NCBI RefSeq assembly: GCF_015644725.1
Contig: NZ_CP064795.1
Span: 2,726,501 to 2,790,500, forward strand
DNA: 64,000 bases
Source of the DNA: Salinimonas marina
GTDB taxonomy: Bacteria > Pseudomonadota > Gammaproteobacteria > Enterobacterales > Alteromonadaceae
Direction of reading: 5' to 3'
The translations under genes were made by a program, and so were the position numbers. Positions 9,193 to 19,599 of this stretch are shown here, in pieces (the first letter of the stretch is position 1; the number at the start of each line of letters is the position of its first letter). Below the pieces are notes generated by a model. The model was not told the origin of the DNA. It made no database searches and saw only the letters and a program-made list of their open reading frames with translations.

Positions 9193-11214
9193 TTAGATTC
9201 TGAACTGGCTTACCACATACTGCAGTTCTTCGGCTACGCCATTAAGCTGCGTAGCCTGAGCCGCCAATTCATACGCATGCTGATTGGTTCGATCGCTTAA
9301 CCCGGTAATTTTAACCAGTGAACGATTGATATCCTCAGCCACAACAGACTGCTGCTCAGTAGCTTCTGCAATATAGCCGCTTTGCGATTGCACTGTGCCA
9401 ATACTCTGACTGATGAGCTCTAAGGTGGTGACCACCGAGGCGGTTTTTTCCACGGTTCGTTCAGAACGTGTCTGGCCATCGCGCATTGCCGCATCAGACT
9501 GACTGGCCATGGTTTGTAACCGCTCCACCATGCGCCGGATATCATCGGTAGAGTCCTGAGTCCGACTGGCCAAGGACCGCACTTCATCGGCCACCACGGC
9601 AAAACCGCGGCCCTGATCTCCCGCCCGGGCTGCTTCGATGGCCGCGTTTAAGGCCAGCAGATTGGTTTGCTCGGCAATGCTATTAATGACATCAATTACA
9701 GCCCCGATATTATCAGACTCCTGACTTAACTCGCGCACCACCGATACTGCCTCGTTATTGGCTTTTGCCAGAGCGGCTATCTCTTCCATGGTATCCTGTG
9801 CTTGTTGCGTACCTGCGCGTACCTGCTCATCGGCACTGGTGGCTGCAGCGCTGGACTGCGCTGCATTTTCAGAAATTTCATTTACCGTAGCCGCCATCTG
9901 GGTCACCGCCGACGATACAGTATCCACCTGATCGCGTTCCTGAGAAATCTCTTGGCTGGTATTTTCAGACACAGCTTTAAGCTGTTGAGCCGCCGCCGCG
10001 ACAGCATCGGTATTCGCTGCAGTTTGGCTTAGTAAGTCACGCAGCTTGTCGGTAAAACGATTAAACTCGGCCGCTAACTGCCCCAGCTCATCATCGGATT
10101 TGACTTCTAAACGCTGGGTAAGATCGCCATCTCCCCGGGCAATATCAGCCATGGCGTTTTTCATAGCCAGAATGGGTGCCACAATAGCGCTTCCGGTCAG
10201 GTAGGTGATAACCAGTACCGCCAGAATAATTGCGATAGCAATGAGCATCGCCCAGGTAAAGGTTTGCTCGACCGGCTCGCTTATCAGTGCTTCAGGCACC
10301 AGCAGCCCCATGGTCCAGTCCATTTGGACATTGTCCAGGGTCACATGCTCAAACACCCCGACATACTCCTCACCACGCCATGTCAGTCGGACCATCCCAT
10401 TTGCCTGATTTTGAATGGTGCCTGCCAGTTCAGCAAACCCTTTGGTGTCATCGAAGGTGGTATCCAGCAGGTTCAGTGGCGTATGCAGCGGCAAGGATTT
10501 GTCGGTAGTGGGAAAGTAGACCAGGTTTTGTGAGGCATCTAACAAAAATGCAGTCCCCTCACCCTGATACTTCACCTTGCTTAACACTTCACCCAATGTG
10601 CTGATGAGAATATCGATACCGCCCACACCCAGCAATTCATTATCACGGTATACCGGCGCCTGTACCACCGCCGACACGCTGCCATCCTGGGAGTCCACCG
10701 CGGGCTTACTGACATAGAGCTCACCGGTTTCTATCGCCTGCTTAAACCAGGGTCGCTGATTGGCAAAATAGCCTTGAGTGGGATCATTGGCAGTGGGACC
10801 GCTGGTGTCCACACCGACGCGGCCTGCTTCGTAAAAGTATTCACCGGTCGCGGCGGAACCAAAAAAAGCAGACTTAATATTTTCATCTGCCTGACTGATG
10901 TTTTCGAACATGGAATAAATGCGCGGGGCATCATTCAGGCCTGAATCGGCTGTACCACGTTGGGTGTGGTCAGCAAAAAAGTCTGTGACGAAGGGACTGT
11001 TTAAAAATGTTCGGGCGACTTCCCCATAGCGAGAAAAGAACCCCTCAATTTTTTCAGCTTCCATGGCCACCCGGCTGGTAAGATCCTGCTCCACCGACTG
11101 ACGAGTCTGGTCGCCCACATAGCTGACTGTGACAATTGCCGTAACCAGCATTATTGCTGCAAGACTGCCACCCACGATTAACATAAATTTTTTGCGAAGA
11201 GATAACGACTTCAT
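9193..11214 (-). CDS. methyl-accepting chemotaxis protein (dCache-HAMP-MCP)
   Basis: A 673-residue chemoreceptor. There is a transmembrane helix at about residues 10-32, a periplasmic region of about 280 residues with double-Cache features ([16 protein letters not shown] and GGIDILI), a second transmembrane helix near residue 320-340, a HAMP domain, and a cytoplasmic signalling hairpin whose tip reads [18 protein letters not shown]. It would sense a small molecule outside the cell and signal to CheA/CheW. dCache receptors often bind amino acids, but the ligand here is unknown. It stands alone, with its own terminator and GTGGGTGTCC-type repeats upstream of its start. Confidence 0.95.
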   Translation of the reverse strand: MKSLSLRKKFMLIVGGSLAAIMLVTAIVTVSYVGDQTRQSVEQDLTSRVAMEAEKIEGFFSRYGEVARTFLNSPFVTDFFADHTQRGTADSGLNDAPRIYSMFENISQADENIKSAFFGSAATGEYFYEAGRVGVDTSGPTANDPTQGYFANQRPWFKQAIETGELYVSKPAVDSQDGSVSAVVQAPVYRDNELLGVGGIDILISTLGEVLSKVKYQGEGTAFLLDASQNLVYFPTTDKSLPLHTPLNLLDTTFDDTKGFAELAGTIQNQANGMVRLTWRGEEYVGVFEHVTLDNVQMDWTMGLLVPEALISEPVEQTFTWAMLIAIAIILAVLVITYLTGSAIVAPILAMKNAMADIARGDGDLTQRLEVKSDDELGQLAAEFNRFTDKLRDLLSQTAANTDAVAAAAQQLKAVSENTSQEISQERDQVDTVSSAVTQMAATVNEISENAAQSSAAATSADEQVRAGTQQAQDTMEEIAALAKANNEAVSVVRELSQESDNIGAVIDVINSIAEQTNLLALNAAIEAARAGDQGRGFAVVADEVRSLASRTQDSTDDIRRMVERLQTMASQSDAAMRDGQTRSERTVEKTASVVTTLELISQSIGTVQSQSGYIAEATEQQSVVAEDINRSLVKITGLSDRTNQHAYELAAQATQLNGVAEELQYVVSQFRI

Positions 11215-11696
11215 TTATTCCCTACCTGACTGCATCCATGATCTCTTTGTCGACTAGACCTGCTAATACTTTAGTATGGTAGCTCAAGAACTTTTGAAGC
11301 CGGACACCCACCTCAGCCTCGGACACCCACTCAAAAAGGGACAGTCACTTCAGAAACGGACACCCATGACACATGGATACAACCAGACTTGCTTGTGCTG
11401 AATCAAAAGGGAAAGCTAAGGCTATGGACCCCAACCTTTGCAGGTGACATCTTCGTGACATTTGATGGAGAATGAAGTTTCTTTTGAGAGTCGACAGAAG
11501 CGCAGGCTTGGCACTATGCGAGGTTGCCATACAGCTATTGCTTTTGACAGGCTAACAGACCGACATAACCCAATAGCAAATACAACCTGTTTTGATGGCG
11601 AGATTCAAGTATTTAAAATGCCCCAGATAAAAGTGCTGGAACGACCCACCCTGACCTTCAACTTTTAACAAAACAGGCTTCTATTTACACTTTGTA
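11215..11696. other. intergenic region with inverted-orientation motif copies
   Basis: No gene is recognised here. It contains three GGACACCC copies (11302, 11321, 11358) near the chemoreceptor start, and GGACAGTCAC at 11339, the complement of the GTGACTGTCC half-unit of the 49-bp array at 18.6-19.05 kb. The rest, up to the RAYT gene end, has a 68-codon open frame without recognisable features. Confidence 0.6.
11301..11366 (-). repeat. dispersed GTGGGTGTCC-type repeats, minus orientation
   Basis: Three exact GGACACCC copies at 11302-11309, 11321-11328 and 11358-11365, within 64 bases. They lie 3' of the RAYT gene, in the orientation opposite to the copies on its 5' side, so the gene sits between inverted repeat groups. 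Confidence 0.8.
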
Positions 11697-12644
11697 TTAT
11701 CCAGCGCGCGCTAAATATCGACGAGCTGACTGTTGTTCGATCATCCGCTGACTTATCTGTGTGGTAAACTGGATTTCGAGATTTTCTATCGACCAATACC
11801 AACTACCAACACTCACATTGGATTGGTCCAGAATTGGAATGGCAGGCGGAATTCTTGCTTGTTTTTGAGAACGGAAATAATTACCGGTTTGTCTAAGCAG
11901 CTGAACATAATCATCATATAGGAACGGTAATTTAGCAGCGAGCTTGCTTCCGCCATTCATTATAAATGGCCTGAGCTGCGAAGGCTGTGTGCTTTTCCGG
12001 GATGCTCCCAAACGCTTTTTTATACTGGTATGTGCAGAGCTCTCAAGATCTTTAGCTATACCAGCACGAATCGGATTTAAGTCAACATAGGCCATACACG
12101 CTGCCAACGCGTTTTCATCCAGTAATGCCTGTGATTTGAAGCGCCCTTCCCAAAAGCGACCAGTACAATCATCCTCCTTATTGGCACGCCGAGCGATAAA
12201 TTCATTTAGCAGTCGCATAAACCAACTGATGTCATACAACCGTTGTCGATAAACAAAAGCAGTACGCTCAACTGTTTCTAATTCCGGCGGCGACATGTTT
12301 TTTCGCTCTTCTGAATTTAGATAACGCTGGGCAAGCCACGTACCTTTGTGAAGACGATGCCAGCGCAACAGAACTTGCTCGGTAGACCAACTTTCGGCTG
12401 CGGCTTTATCAACATGTAGCACTATATGAGTATGGTTGCTCATAACAGCATAAGCACAAATATCGATAGAAAACACCTTGCCCAAAAATAACAAACGATC
12501 TTCCACCCACTGCCGGCGGTGCTCATAGCTTTGACCGGAAAACTTATCCTTGCCACATAAATAGGCCCGGCGGACACACCGTGAAACACAGTGATAATAG
12601 GGTGTTGCAGCTAATGATATGAGATTTTTTCTTGGGCTGGGCAT
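11697..12644 (-). CDS. REP-associated tyrosine transposase (RAYT, Y1/IS200-like HUH domain)
   Basis: A 315-residue protein of the Y1 transposase group. The HUH motif is visible as NHTHIVLHVD (His71, His73), and the catalytic tyrosine is expected at Tyr186 in AYVDLNPIRAG, the typical family context. TPYYHCVSRCVRRAYLCG near the N-terminus is also family-typical. RAYTs are single-copy domesticated or semi-domesticated relatives of IS200/IS605 transposases that act on short palindromic REP repeats. No IS-like terminal structure is evident, but the flanks carry short GTGGGTGTCC repeats in inverted orientation. It has a roughly 100-residue C-terminal extension beyond the Tyr region. The ATG at 12644 is a reasonable start. 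Confidence 0.9.
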   Translation of the reverse strand: MPSPRKNLISLAATPYYHCVSRCVRRAYLCGKDKFSGQSYEHRRQWVEDRLLFLGKVFSIDICAYAVMSNHTHIVLHVDKAAAESWSTEQVLLRWHRLHKGTWLAQRYLNSEERKNMSPPELETVERTAFVYRQRLYDISWFMRLLNEFIARRANKEDDCTGRFWEGRFKSQALLDENALAACMAYVDLNPIRAGIAKDLESSAHTSIKKRLGASRKSTQPSQLRPFIMNGGSKLAAKLPFLYDDYVQLLRQTGNYFRSQKQARIPPAIPILDQSNVSVGSWYWSIENLEIQFTTQISQRMIEQQSARRYLARAG

Positions 12645-13019
12645 CGAAAATCTTTTTCAAACAATCAAAAAGTCATAATGTCTCAGGCAAGAATTAAAAA
12701 CGACTGTACTGAATGTCAGATTAAGGCTGCACACCACTATTGATAACAGAAAAAAGTGGGTGTCCGATAGCCCATCTCCATATTGCACAGTTTTGAAAGT
12801 GGTGAATCTCGTTACATGGCAAGCCAGGCAGCAAGCTTACAAATTACGCTGCCCCAATCATAAACAAAGTGTTCTGCACGCGCCGGACGTGGGTGTCCAC
12901 GCGTGAAGTGGGTGTCCACAGTTTCAAATTCTGATCTTTATCGCGGATCCGTCGAAGCGGTGTGTGTCCATTCATTCTCACCTTACCAGGTTTCGCCTTA
13001 GCAGTGTGTTTCCCCGCCC
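12645..13019. other. intergenic region upstream of RAYT with motif copies
   Basis: No gene is seen. It contains three exact GGGTGTCC copies (12758, 12891, 12910) and a one-base variant near 12961. The 12.89-12.92 kb pair is spaced 19 bases apart. Confidence 0.6.
12756..12968 (+). repeat. dispersed GTGGGTGTCC-type repeats, plus orientation
   Basis: Copies at 12758-12765, 12891-12898 and 12910-12917, each preceded by GT, two of them inside GTGGGTGTCCAC, whose ends GTGG/CCAC can pair. A TGTGTGTCCA variant follows at 12961. They flank the 5' side of the RAYT gene. Confidence 0.8.
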
Positions 13020-13610
13020 TTACCGTGGCGCCTTAATCCATTCCAACAGAAGATTGTTGGCCGGCATAATATGTTTATGCTTCAATCTCATTTTAGTGGT
13101 CCAGGCTTTTAAAGTCTCGATATCCTGATACCCACCATAACCCTGCGCTTGAAGTTTGTGATGAAAGTCGTAGTTGCTCTGGCTATTAAAACGTCCATTT
13201 TCTATGAAAGGGCCATACTGACAAAATACTCCACCTTCAGGCAAAGCCTCTTCAACCAGCTTCATCATAAGACGAGCTTCCTCGGGTTGCATAATATGCG
13301 TGGTATTGGCAGTAAACACCCCATCGCATTCACCTACAGGAAACTCATGCTCCCCTACTTTGAACACCTGGGGAGCATGCAGGTTAGGCGCTGGCGATTC
13401 ATCTATCCAGGCCTGAATCCCCTCATGGTATTGTTCCTGGTCACTGCTGTACCACTGTAAATGCGGTAGATACTTTGCAAAAAACACAGCATGCTGGCCA
13501 GTGCCACTGCCTATCTCCAAAACAGCCTGACTGTTGCAAAATGCTTGTTTTAATACCGATAAAATAGGCCTGCGATTATTTTCACAAGCCTGGCTAAACG
13601 GTTTAGTCAT
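13020..13610 (-). CDS. DUF938-type SAM-dependent methyltransferase
   Basis: A 196-residue protein starting at [17 protein letters not shown]. The glycine-rich SAM-binding motif VLEIGSGTGQHAVFFAKYLP is near residue 30, followed by the DUF938-typical NTTHIM and GVFCQYGPF segments. The frame is open further upstream, but that part overlaps the metH coding region, and the ATG at 13610 gives the normal family length and an 8-base overlap with the metH stop. The substrate is not known. Overlap suggests translation coupled to the methionine operon; a role in methyl metabolism is an inference from context only. Confidence 0.85.
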   Translation of the reverse strand: MTKPFSQACENNRRPILSVLKQAFCNSQAVLEIGSGTGQHAVFFAKYLPHLQWYSSDQEQYHEGIQAWIDESPAPNLHAPQVFKVGEHEFPVGECDGVFTANTTHIMQPEEARLMMKLVEEALPEGGVFCQYGPFIENGRFNSQSNYDFHHKLQAQGYGGYQDIETLKAWTTKMRLKHKHIMPANNLLLEWIKAPR

Positions 13611-16226
13611 GTAAATTTGGCCCCAACCATTTTGTTGCAATATCTTCATTCCAGCCTTTGCGCTGCGCGTAATCGAGCAACTGATCCTGCTGTATTTTGG
13701 CCACCGCAAAATAACGTGTCTCCGGATGCGCCAGATACCATCCTGACACTGCCGCCCCTGGCCACATGGCATAACTTTCGGTTAAACGCATACCGGTATG
13801 CTTTTCTACCTCCAGCAAATCCCAGATAAGCTGCTTTTCACTATGTTCCGGACAGGCCGCGTAGCCGGGTGCGGGCCGGATCCCCTGATACTTTTCGCGA
13901 ATCAACGCATCATTATCAAGATTTTCTTGTGGGGCATAACCCCAATAGGTTTTACGCACTGCTTCATGCAAAAATTCAGCGAATGCTTCGGCCAAGCGGT
14001 CGGCCACTGCTTTAACCATAATGGCATTATAATCGTCACCGTTGGCAATAAACTCCTGCGCCAAGTCATCTTCCCCTATGCCCGCGGTAACGGCAAAGGC
14101 ACCCATATAATCCACCCGGCCGCTATCTTTGGGCGCGATAAAATCCGATAAACAATAGTTTGGATGGTTAGGCTTGTGGGTTTGCTGGCGCAGATGATGT
14201 GCCACACCTGCCACTTTCTCGCGATTTTCATCGGCGTAAATTTCAATATCATCACCACTACTGTTGGCAGGAAACAGTCCTATGACACCCTTTGCCTGTA
14301 AGAGGTGGTTGGCAATAACATCCTCGAGCATGCGATTGGCATCATCGAATAGCTCCTGGGCCTGAGTCCCGATAACCTCATCATTCAGAATCCGCGGGTA
14401 TTTACCTGCTAATGACCAAGTGAGGAAAAAAGGGGTCCAGTCAATATAGGGGCGCAAAGTCTCTAAATCGACGGTTACCGGGGTCACCCCAAGGCTATCA
14501 GGCCGGGGGACCGGGGTTAAAAAATCAGGTTGAGCTTTGTTCGCTCTGGCCTCGGCCAGAGTAACCGGCTTGCTGCGCGGTTTTTTACGTGCATGCTGAT
14601 CGCGCACTTTGTCATACTCTTCGCTTAAAGCCTTTGCAAACTCCGGACGCGCGGTGGGCTAAGTAACTTCTGACAAACCCCTACGGCCCGACTGGCATTG
14701 GCCACATAAGCGACCGGGCCGTGATAGTTTTGCTCAATTTTTACCGCAGTGTGAGCTTTGGAGGTGGTGGCCCCGCCGATAAGCAGTGGCATATCAAAGC
14801 CCTGACGCTCCATTTCTTTGGCCACATGCACCATTTCATCCAACGAGGGTGTGATTAAACCGGATAAGCCAATCATATCGACATTGTGTTCCCGGGCGGT
14901 AGTCAGAATGGTCTCGCAGGGAACCATCACACCTAAATCAATTACCTCAAAATTATTACACTGAAGCACCACGCCCACGATATTTTTTCCAATATCATGA
15001 ACATCTCCTTTTACCGTGGCCATGAGGATCTTACCTTTGCTACTGCCGGCGCCTTCTTTTTCCGCCTCAATGTAGGGGTTTAAGTGGGCTACGGCCTTCT
15101 TCATCACCCGGGCCGACTTCACCACCTGTGGCAAAAACATCTTGCCTTCACCAAACAGATCCCCCACTACATTCATCCCGTCCATCAACGGCCCTTCAAT
15201 CACATGCAACGGGCGCTCGGCAGCTAGTCTGGCCTCTTCAGTATCATCAATGATGTAGTCCGTTATCCCTTTGACCAAAGCATACTCGAGCCGTTTATTG
15301 ACTGGCGCTTCTCGCCAACTCAGATCTTCTTTGGCCGCCGCCTTGCCGTCTCCCTGATACTTTGGTGCCAGATCCAGTAAACGCTCAGTGGCATCATCGC
15401 GGCGATTTAAAATTACATCCTCTACTGCATCGCGCAATTCAGCCGGAATCGCGTCATAGACCTCCAACTGGCCGGCGTTGACAATGGCCATATTTAAGCC
15501 GGCGCGGATCGCATGGTATAAAAACACCGAATGCATGGCTTCTCGTACCGGGTTGTTCCCACGAAATGAAAAGGAAATATTCGACAGGCCACCCGACACC
15601 TGCACATGAGGACAGGTTTGACGAATGACGCGAGTAGCTTCGATAAAATCCACCGCATAGTTGTTATGCTCTTCAATACCGGTCGCTACAGCAAAAATAT
15701 TAGGATCAAAGATAATATCTTCGGGCGCAAAGCCAATCTTTTCAGTGAGCAATTTATAGCTGCGCTGACAAATTTCAATTTTGCGTTGCTGGGTGTCGGC
15801 CTGACCGGTTTCGTCAAACGCCATAACGACTGTAGCGGCACCATAGCGCTGAATAAGCCGGGCCTGATGTAAAAACTGCGTCTCGCCTTCTTTAAGGCTA
15901 ATCGAGTTAACAATAGCTTTGCCCTGTACACACTTCAGACCGGCTTCTATTACCTCCCATTTAGACGAATCGAGCATAATAGGCACCCGGCTGATATCGG
16001 GCTCCGAGGCAATCAAATTTAAAAATGTACGCATTGCCTCAACCGAATCCAACATGGCTTCATCCATATTGATATCGATGATCTGCGCGCCATTTTCTAC
16101 CTGCTGGCGAGCTACATCCAGAGCGGTTTCGTACTCGCCCTCCATGATCAACCGTTTGAAGCGTGCAGAACCGGTGACATTAGTACGCTCACCAATATTA
16201 ATAAATGTTGCTATATCTGCTGTCAC
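13603..16226 (-). CDS. metH: cobalamin-dependent methionine synthase, C-terminal part (pterin, B12 and activation domains), frameshifted
   Basis: This part transfers the methyl group from methyltetrahydrofolate to cobalamin and reactivates the cofactor. Reading from the GTG at 16226: pterin-binding domain ([14 protein letters not shown]), cap and B12-binding domain with the cobalamin-ligand motif DVHDIGKN, then the SAM-dependent activation domain ([12 protein letters not shown]). The frame breaks near 14656-14658, where the plus strand has GGG: one extra base restores [18 protein letters not shown] and joins the two halves into about 874 residues. The GTG start has AAGGTG five bases upstream (16232-16237). 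A single-base sequencing deletion or a real mutation are both possible; without correction the activation domain would be a separate fragment. Confidence 0.88.
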
Positions 16227-16235
16227 GTAATCACC

Positions 16236-17291
16236 TTAATGCACGAAGGGTTCTAAACCCGAAAGCCGCAATTTTGTTTCAAGATGTGGAATATTTCGGG
16301 GCGTGGTACCTGCTACCGCCTCAGCCAGCGCTTGAATATGCTCAGGTGTGCTGCCGCAACAGCCGCCGACAATGTTAACTAATCCGCTACCGGCCCATTC
16401 GCCGATGTGCTCGGCCATTTCGGCCGCACCCATGTCATATTCCCCAAATTCATTAGGAAGACCCGCATTCGGATGAGCAGACACCAGACATTGCGCTACG
16501 GCAGCGACTTCAACCACATACTGACGCAGCAGATCTGGTCCTAAGGCACAGTTTAGTCCGAACGAAAATGGTTTAATATGCCGCAACGAATAGTAAAAAG
16601 CTTCGGCTGTCTGCCCGGATAAGGTGCGGCCCGACGCATCGGTAATGGTACCTGAGACCATCACCGGTAGCTCATAGCCGATGGATTCAAAAACCTGGGA
16701 AACCGCAAAAACCGCGGCCTTGGCGTTTAAGGTATCGAACACGGTTTCAATCATGATTATATCGACCCCGCCATCCACCAGTGCCTGACAGGACTCGACA
16801 TAGGCTTTCACCAGAACATCAAATGTCACATTACGTTTACCGGGGTCATTCACATCCGGTGATATCGAAGCGGTGCGATTTGTGGGACCCAATACGCCGG
16901 CGACAAACCGGGGTTTATCTGGTGTCTGACGGGTAAATTCATCCGCCGCCCGGCGTGCTATTTTGGCCGCCTGTAGATTAATCTCCTGCGACTGCGCCTG
17001 CATGTCATAGTCGGCCATGGCAATCGTAGTGGCATTAAAGGTATTGGTTTCAATAATGTCAGCGCCGGCAGCAAGATAAGCACAGTGGATATCGTAAATC
17101 AATTCAGGCTGGGAGACAGACAGCAGATCATTGTTCCCTTTGACATCACAATGCCAGTTTTTGAATGTCTCACCCCGATAATCCGCTTCAGATAGATTGT
17201 GCTGCTGGATCATGGTGCCCATCGCACCATCTAACACAAGTATTCGTTGTTTGGCCGCGGTATTGAGGGCCAGAGTCTGTTCTGCTTTCAC
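16236..17291 (-). CDS. metH: methionine synthase, N-terminal homocysteine-binding domain
   Basis: A 351-residue protein equivalent to the first domain of MetH, which binds homocysteine through zinc. The zinc ligands are visible as FGLNCALGP and the late [10 protein letters not shown] pair. It starts [24 protein letters not shown], as in MetH. It ends [12 protein letters not shown] and a TAA, where single-chain MetH would continue into the pterin domain. The next part begins in the same frame three codons after the stop, with its own ribosome-binding site, so MetH appears to be encoded as two chains. The start overlaps the metA stop by 4 bases (ATGA), indicating coupled translation. Confidence 0.9.
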   Translation of the reverse strand: MKAEQTLALNTAAKQRILVLDGAMGTMIQQHNLSEADYRGETFKNWHCDVKGNNDLLSVSQPELIYDIHCAYLAAGADIIETNTFNATTIAMADYDMQAQSQEINLQAAKIARRAADEFTRQTPDKPRFVAGVLGPTNRTASISPDVNDPGKRNVTFDVLVKAYVESCQALVDGGVDIIMIETVFDTLNAKAAVFAVSQVFESIGYELPVMVSGTITDASGRTLSGQTAEAFYYSLRHIKPFSFGLNCALGPDLLRQYVVEVAAVAQCLVSAHPNAGLPNEFGEYDMGAAEMAEHIGEWAGSGLVNIVGGCCGSTPEHIQALAEAVAGTTPRNIPHLETKLRLSGLEPFVH

Positions 17292-18232
17292 TTGTTACCT
17301 CTTTTGCCAGCATGGCTGGCTAATAGATTCAGATCATAAGGCGTATTCTGATAAACACAGTAATTCAGCCAGTTGGTAAATAGCAAGCTGCCATGTGAGC
17401 GCCATCGCACCTTGGGCTCTAGGATGGGGTTGTCATCAGGATAATAATGCTGAGGCAGCACAGCTGGCGTTTCGCTATTCAAATCGCGCTGATATTCTTC
17501 GTGCAGCGTTTCGGGATCATATTCAGGATGACCGGTGACAAACACTTTGCGGTTGTCCTGCGAAGCAGCAAGGTAGGCCCCTGCCTCATCTGAGCGAGCT
17601 AGTACCTTCAACTCATTGACCGCCGCATAGGCCTCGCAGCTAATGTGCCCAAAGCGGGAATGCGGGGCGTAAAAATACGGGTCAAAACCTCGAAGTAATT
17701 CATGGTGAGGATCTAATACCTGGTGTTCAAATACGCCAGAAAGTTTGTCGGCACGTAGGCTTCGCTCGACATTGAAAAAGTGATACATCGCCGCATGGGC
17801 TGCCCAGCATAGGTACAATGTAGACTGCACATGGCGTTCAGACCAGTCGAGGATCTCGGCCATGGTGTCCCAGTACTTGACCTGCCGATAATCCAGATGT
17901 GCCAACGGCGCGCCGGTAACAATAAGACCATCATATCGTTTGGCGGCCACACTGGAGAAATCATGATAAAACGCATCCATGTGTGACTGCGGGGTATGTT
18001 TAGGCGCCAGGTTATCAATCCGGATCAAATCCACGTTTATTTGCAACGGCGTGTTTGAAAGCAACCTCAGCAATTGAACTTCGGTTTCAATTTTGTTCGG
18101 CATAAGATTGAGTATGCCAACTTCAAGCGGACGAATATCCTGATTGGCCGCCCGCAGGCTGTCCATCGTGAATATATTCTCCCCTAACAGCACATCCTGA
18201 GCCGGAAGTTGTTCGGGAATTCTAATTGGCAT
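17288..18232 (-). CDS. metA: homoserine O-succinyltransferase/acetyltransferase (MetA)
   Basis: A 314-residue MetA acylating homoserine, the first committed step of methionine synthesis. The start [15 protein letters not shown] matches the family, so the in-frame ATG at 18232 is preferred over one six codons upstream. The catalytic triad is visible: Cys142 in YLCWAAHAA, and His235 and Glu237 in TGHPEYD. Whether it uses succinyl- or acetyl-CoA cannot be told safely by eye. It leads the metA-metH operon, and a MetJ operator lies about 65-80 bases upstream of the start, so methionine repression is expected. Confidence 0.95.
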   Translation of the reverse strand: MPIRIPEQLPAQDVLLGENIFTMDSLRAANQDIRPLEVGILNLMPNKIETEVQLLRLLSNTPLQINVDLIRIDNLAPKHTPQSHMDAFYHDFSSVAAKRYDGLIVTGAPLAHLDYRQVKYWDTMAEILDWSERHVQSTLYLCWAAHAAMYHFFNVERSLRADKLSGVFEHQVLDPHHELLRGFDPYFYAPHSRFGHISCEAYAAVNELKVLARSDEAGAYLAASQDNRKVFVTGHPEYDPETLHEEYQRDLNSETPAVLPQHYYPDDNPILEPKVRWRSHGSLLFTNWLNYCVYQNTPYDLNLLASHAGKRGNK

Positions 18233-18296
18233 AATGACTCCATGACACACAGTAATAAAGTCATTTTGGCTTAAGGTTCAGCAATAATCAACATCT

Positions 18297-18312
18297 TTAC
18301 GTCTAGACGTCT
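18297..18312 (-). promoter_or_regulatory. MetJ operator (met boxes) upstream of metA
   Basis: Two tandem 8-mers: TTACGTCT (6 of 8 matches to the met box AGACGTCT) and AGACGTCT (perfect, 18305-18312). The preceding 8-mer, CAACATCT (18289-18296), matches 5 of 8. MetJ binds at least two adjacent boxes cooperatively, so this is a convincing repressor site for metA-metH. Confidence 0.88.
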
Positions 18313-19095
18313 AAATCTAATTCTACTACCTGAAGAGAGTGAGGCGGTGTTCTTTTGGACAGCCGGACCTCTTTTAGACAGCCATGCATTCCGATGGGTG
18401 TCCATCAGCATAATAGTTGAAGCTATTAAGGTCCCATCCCATACAACGCCCTGCGGATGATACGGTTTAGCTGCCCGCTCTGGTAAAGACAGCTGTGATT
18501 CCGGAGATATGTCAGTTTGGGGTGGGTGTTCAGAATCGCAGCAGTTAAATAACCGTGCTTAGACTAACAATGCTAGAACCATGCTAGGACAGGCATATTT
18601 TGTGGGTGTCCTGGTTAACATGGATGTCCTTGAGTACGCTCACTCTGGAGCACGGTGGGCGTTCACAATGTAGTGACTGTCCACGAATTAGTGCCTTTTT
18701 TGGGTATCCTGGATAACGTGGGTTGACTGAAGCAGGCTTACTCTGGAGCACGGTGGGTGTCCACGATGTAGTGACTGTCTACGAATTAGCGCTGGGGCAC
18801 GGTGGGTGTCCACGATGTAGTGACTGTCCACGAATTAGCGCTGGGGCACGGTGGGTGTCCACGATGTAGTGACTGTCCACGAATTAGTGCTGTGGCACGA
18901 ATTAGTGCTGGGGCACGGTGAGCGTCTAGAATGTAGTAACTGTCCACGATTTAGCGCTGGGGCACGGTGAGCGTCTAGAATGTAGTGGCTGTCCCCGATT
19001 TAGCGCTGGGCCACGGTGGGTGTCCACGAGTTAGTGAGTGTCCAAGATGTATCCACCCACGATGTATCCACCTATGTTTGCAATACTGCCGATGG
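18313..19095. other. intergenic region between metA and the chemotaxis genes
   Basis: No coding gene is recognised. Most of it is taken up by a tandem array of 49-bp units and relatives of the GTGGGTGTCC element; another motif copy lies at 18396-18403 and a variant near 18524. Confidence 0.7.
18603..19054 (+). repeat. 49-bp tandem repeat array, about six full units
   Basis: Units begin at 18645, 18743, 18792, 18841, 18890 (an 18-base partial), 18908, 18957 and 19006. All spacings are 49 except the 18-base partial and the first, 98 (twice 49), which spans a diverged unit. A unit reads CTGGGGCACG, then GTGGGTGTCCACGATGTA, then GTGACTGTCCACGAATTA and GCG, so it holds two related half-units. The 98-base periodicity continues back to 18603 (TGGGTGTCCTGG versus TGGGTATCCTGG at 18701). 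Variants such as GTGAGCGTCTAGAATGTA occur in later units. The period is not a multiple of three, so it is not a coding repeat. Confidence 0.95.
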
Positions 19096-19524
19096 TTACG
19101 TTGGGGGCGGGTTATCCTTGTGGATTTTCATGATCATTTCAGCTTCGGTATGAGGAATGTCACAGGTTTGGACCAGTTCTTCTACTGAAGCGCCCTGCTT
19201 CACCAGTTCTGCCGCGCGCTGGTACAATCGCATGGAGGGGTCCTGAAGTTTAACTTCTTTAACCTGTGCTTCCACCGCGGTAAGACTATTTTGTAATTGC
19301 TGTAAATGCCGACTTTGCACTAAAGAACGATTTTGCTTTTCATCCAGTTGATGCTGAAAATGGCGTAACTGTTCTTCGGTGACTTTAAGATGGTGACTGT
19401 GTTCATTTTGCAGGTGCTGCAATCGGCGCTTCAGGGTAAGCAGATAAAACCCCAGAGCTATTAGCAGCACAACTGCTGTAGCACCGAATGCCATTGCGAT
19501 AACAGTGAGCTGGGGTGCGGTCAT
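19096..19524 (-). CDS. DUF2802 domain protein
   Basis: A 142-residue protein with one N-terminal transmembrane helix (about residues 5-28), a coiled-coil region rich in Q, L and H (about 30-95), and a C-terminal helix-turn-helix-like segment (LYQRAAELVKQGASVEELVQTCDIPHTEAEMI) that matches DUF2802. Such genes commonly follow cheW at the end of polar flagellar/chemotaxis clusters, and the function is not known. Unusually, a strong hairpin separates it from cheW, so expression may be partly independent. Confidence 0.85.
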   Translation of the reverse strand: MTAPQLTVIAMAFGATAVVLLIALGFYLLTLKRRLQHLQNEHSHHLKVTEEQLRHFQHQLDEKQNRSLVQSRHLQQLQNSLTAVEAQVKEVKLQDPSMRLYQRAAELVKQGASVEELVQTCDIPHTEAEMIMKIHKDNPPPT

Positions 19525-19599
19525 AATAACTCCTTAAAAACGCCGTGGTGAAACATCCAGAAAAACTGAGCGGCGCGGGACACCGCCTGGGACCAGCAA

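Noticed and set aside
11462..11668. 68-codon open frame between the chemoreceptor and RAYT
   Set aside because: No family features and in a repeat-bearing spacer; not supportable as a gene.
13611..13772. N-terminal extension of the DUF938 methyltransferase
   Set aside because: The extension lies within metH coding sequence and is not family-like; the start at 13610 gives normal length.
18603..19054. CRISPR array
   Set aside because: The repeats are directly adjacent with no unique spacers, unit length 49 bases, and no cas genes are in the window.
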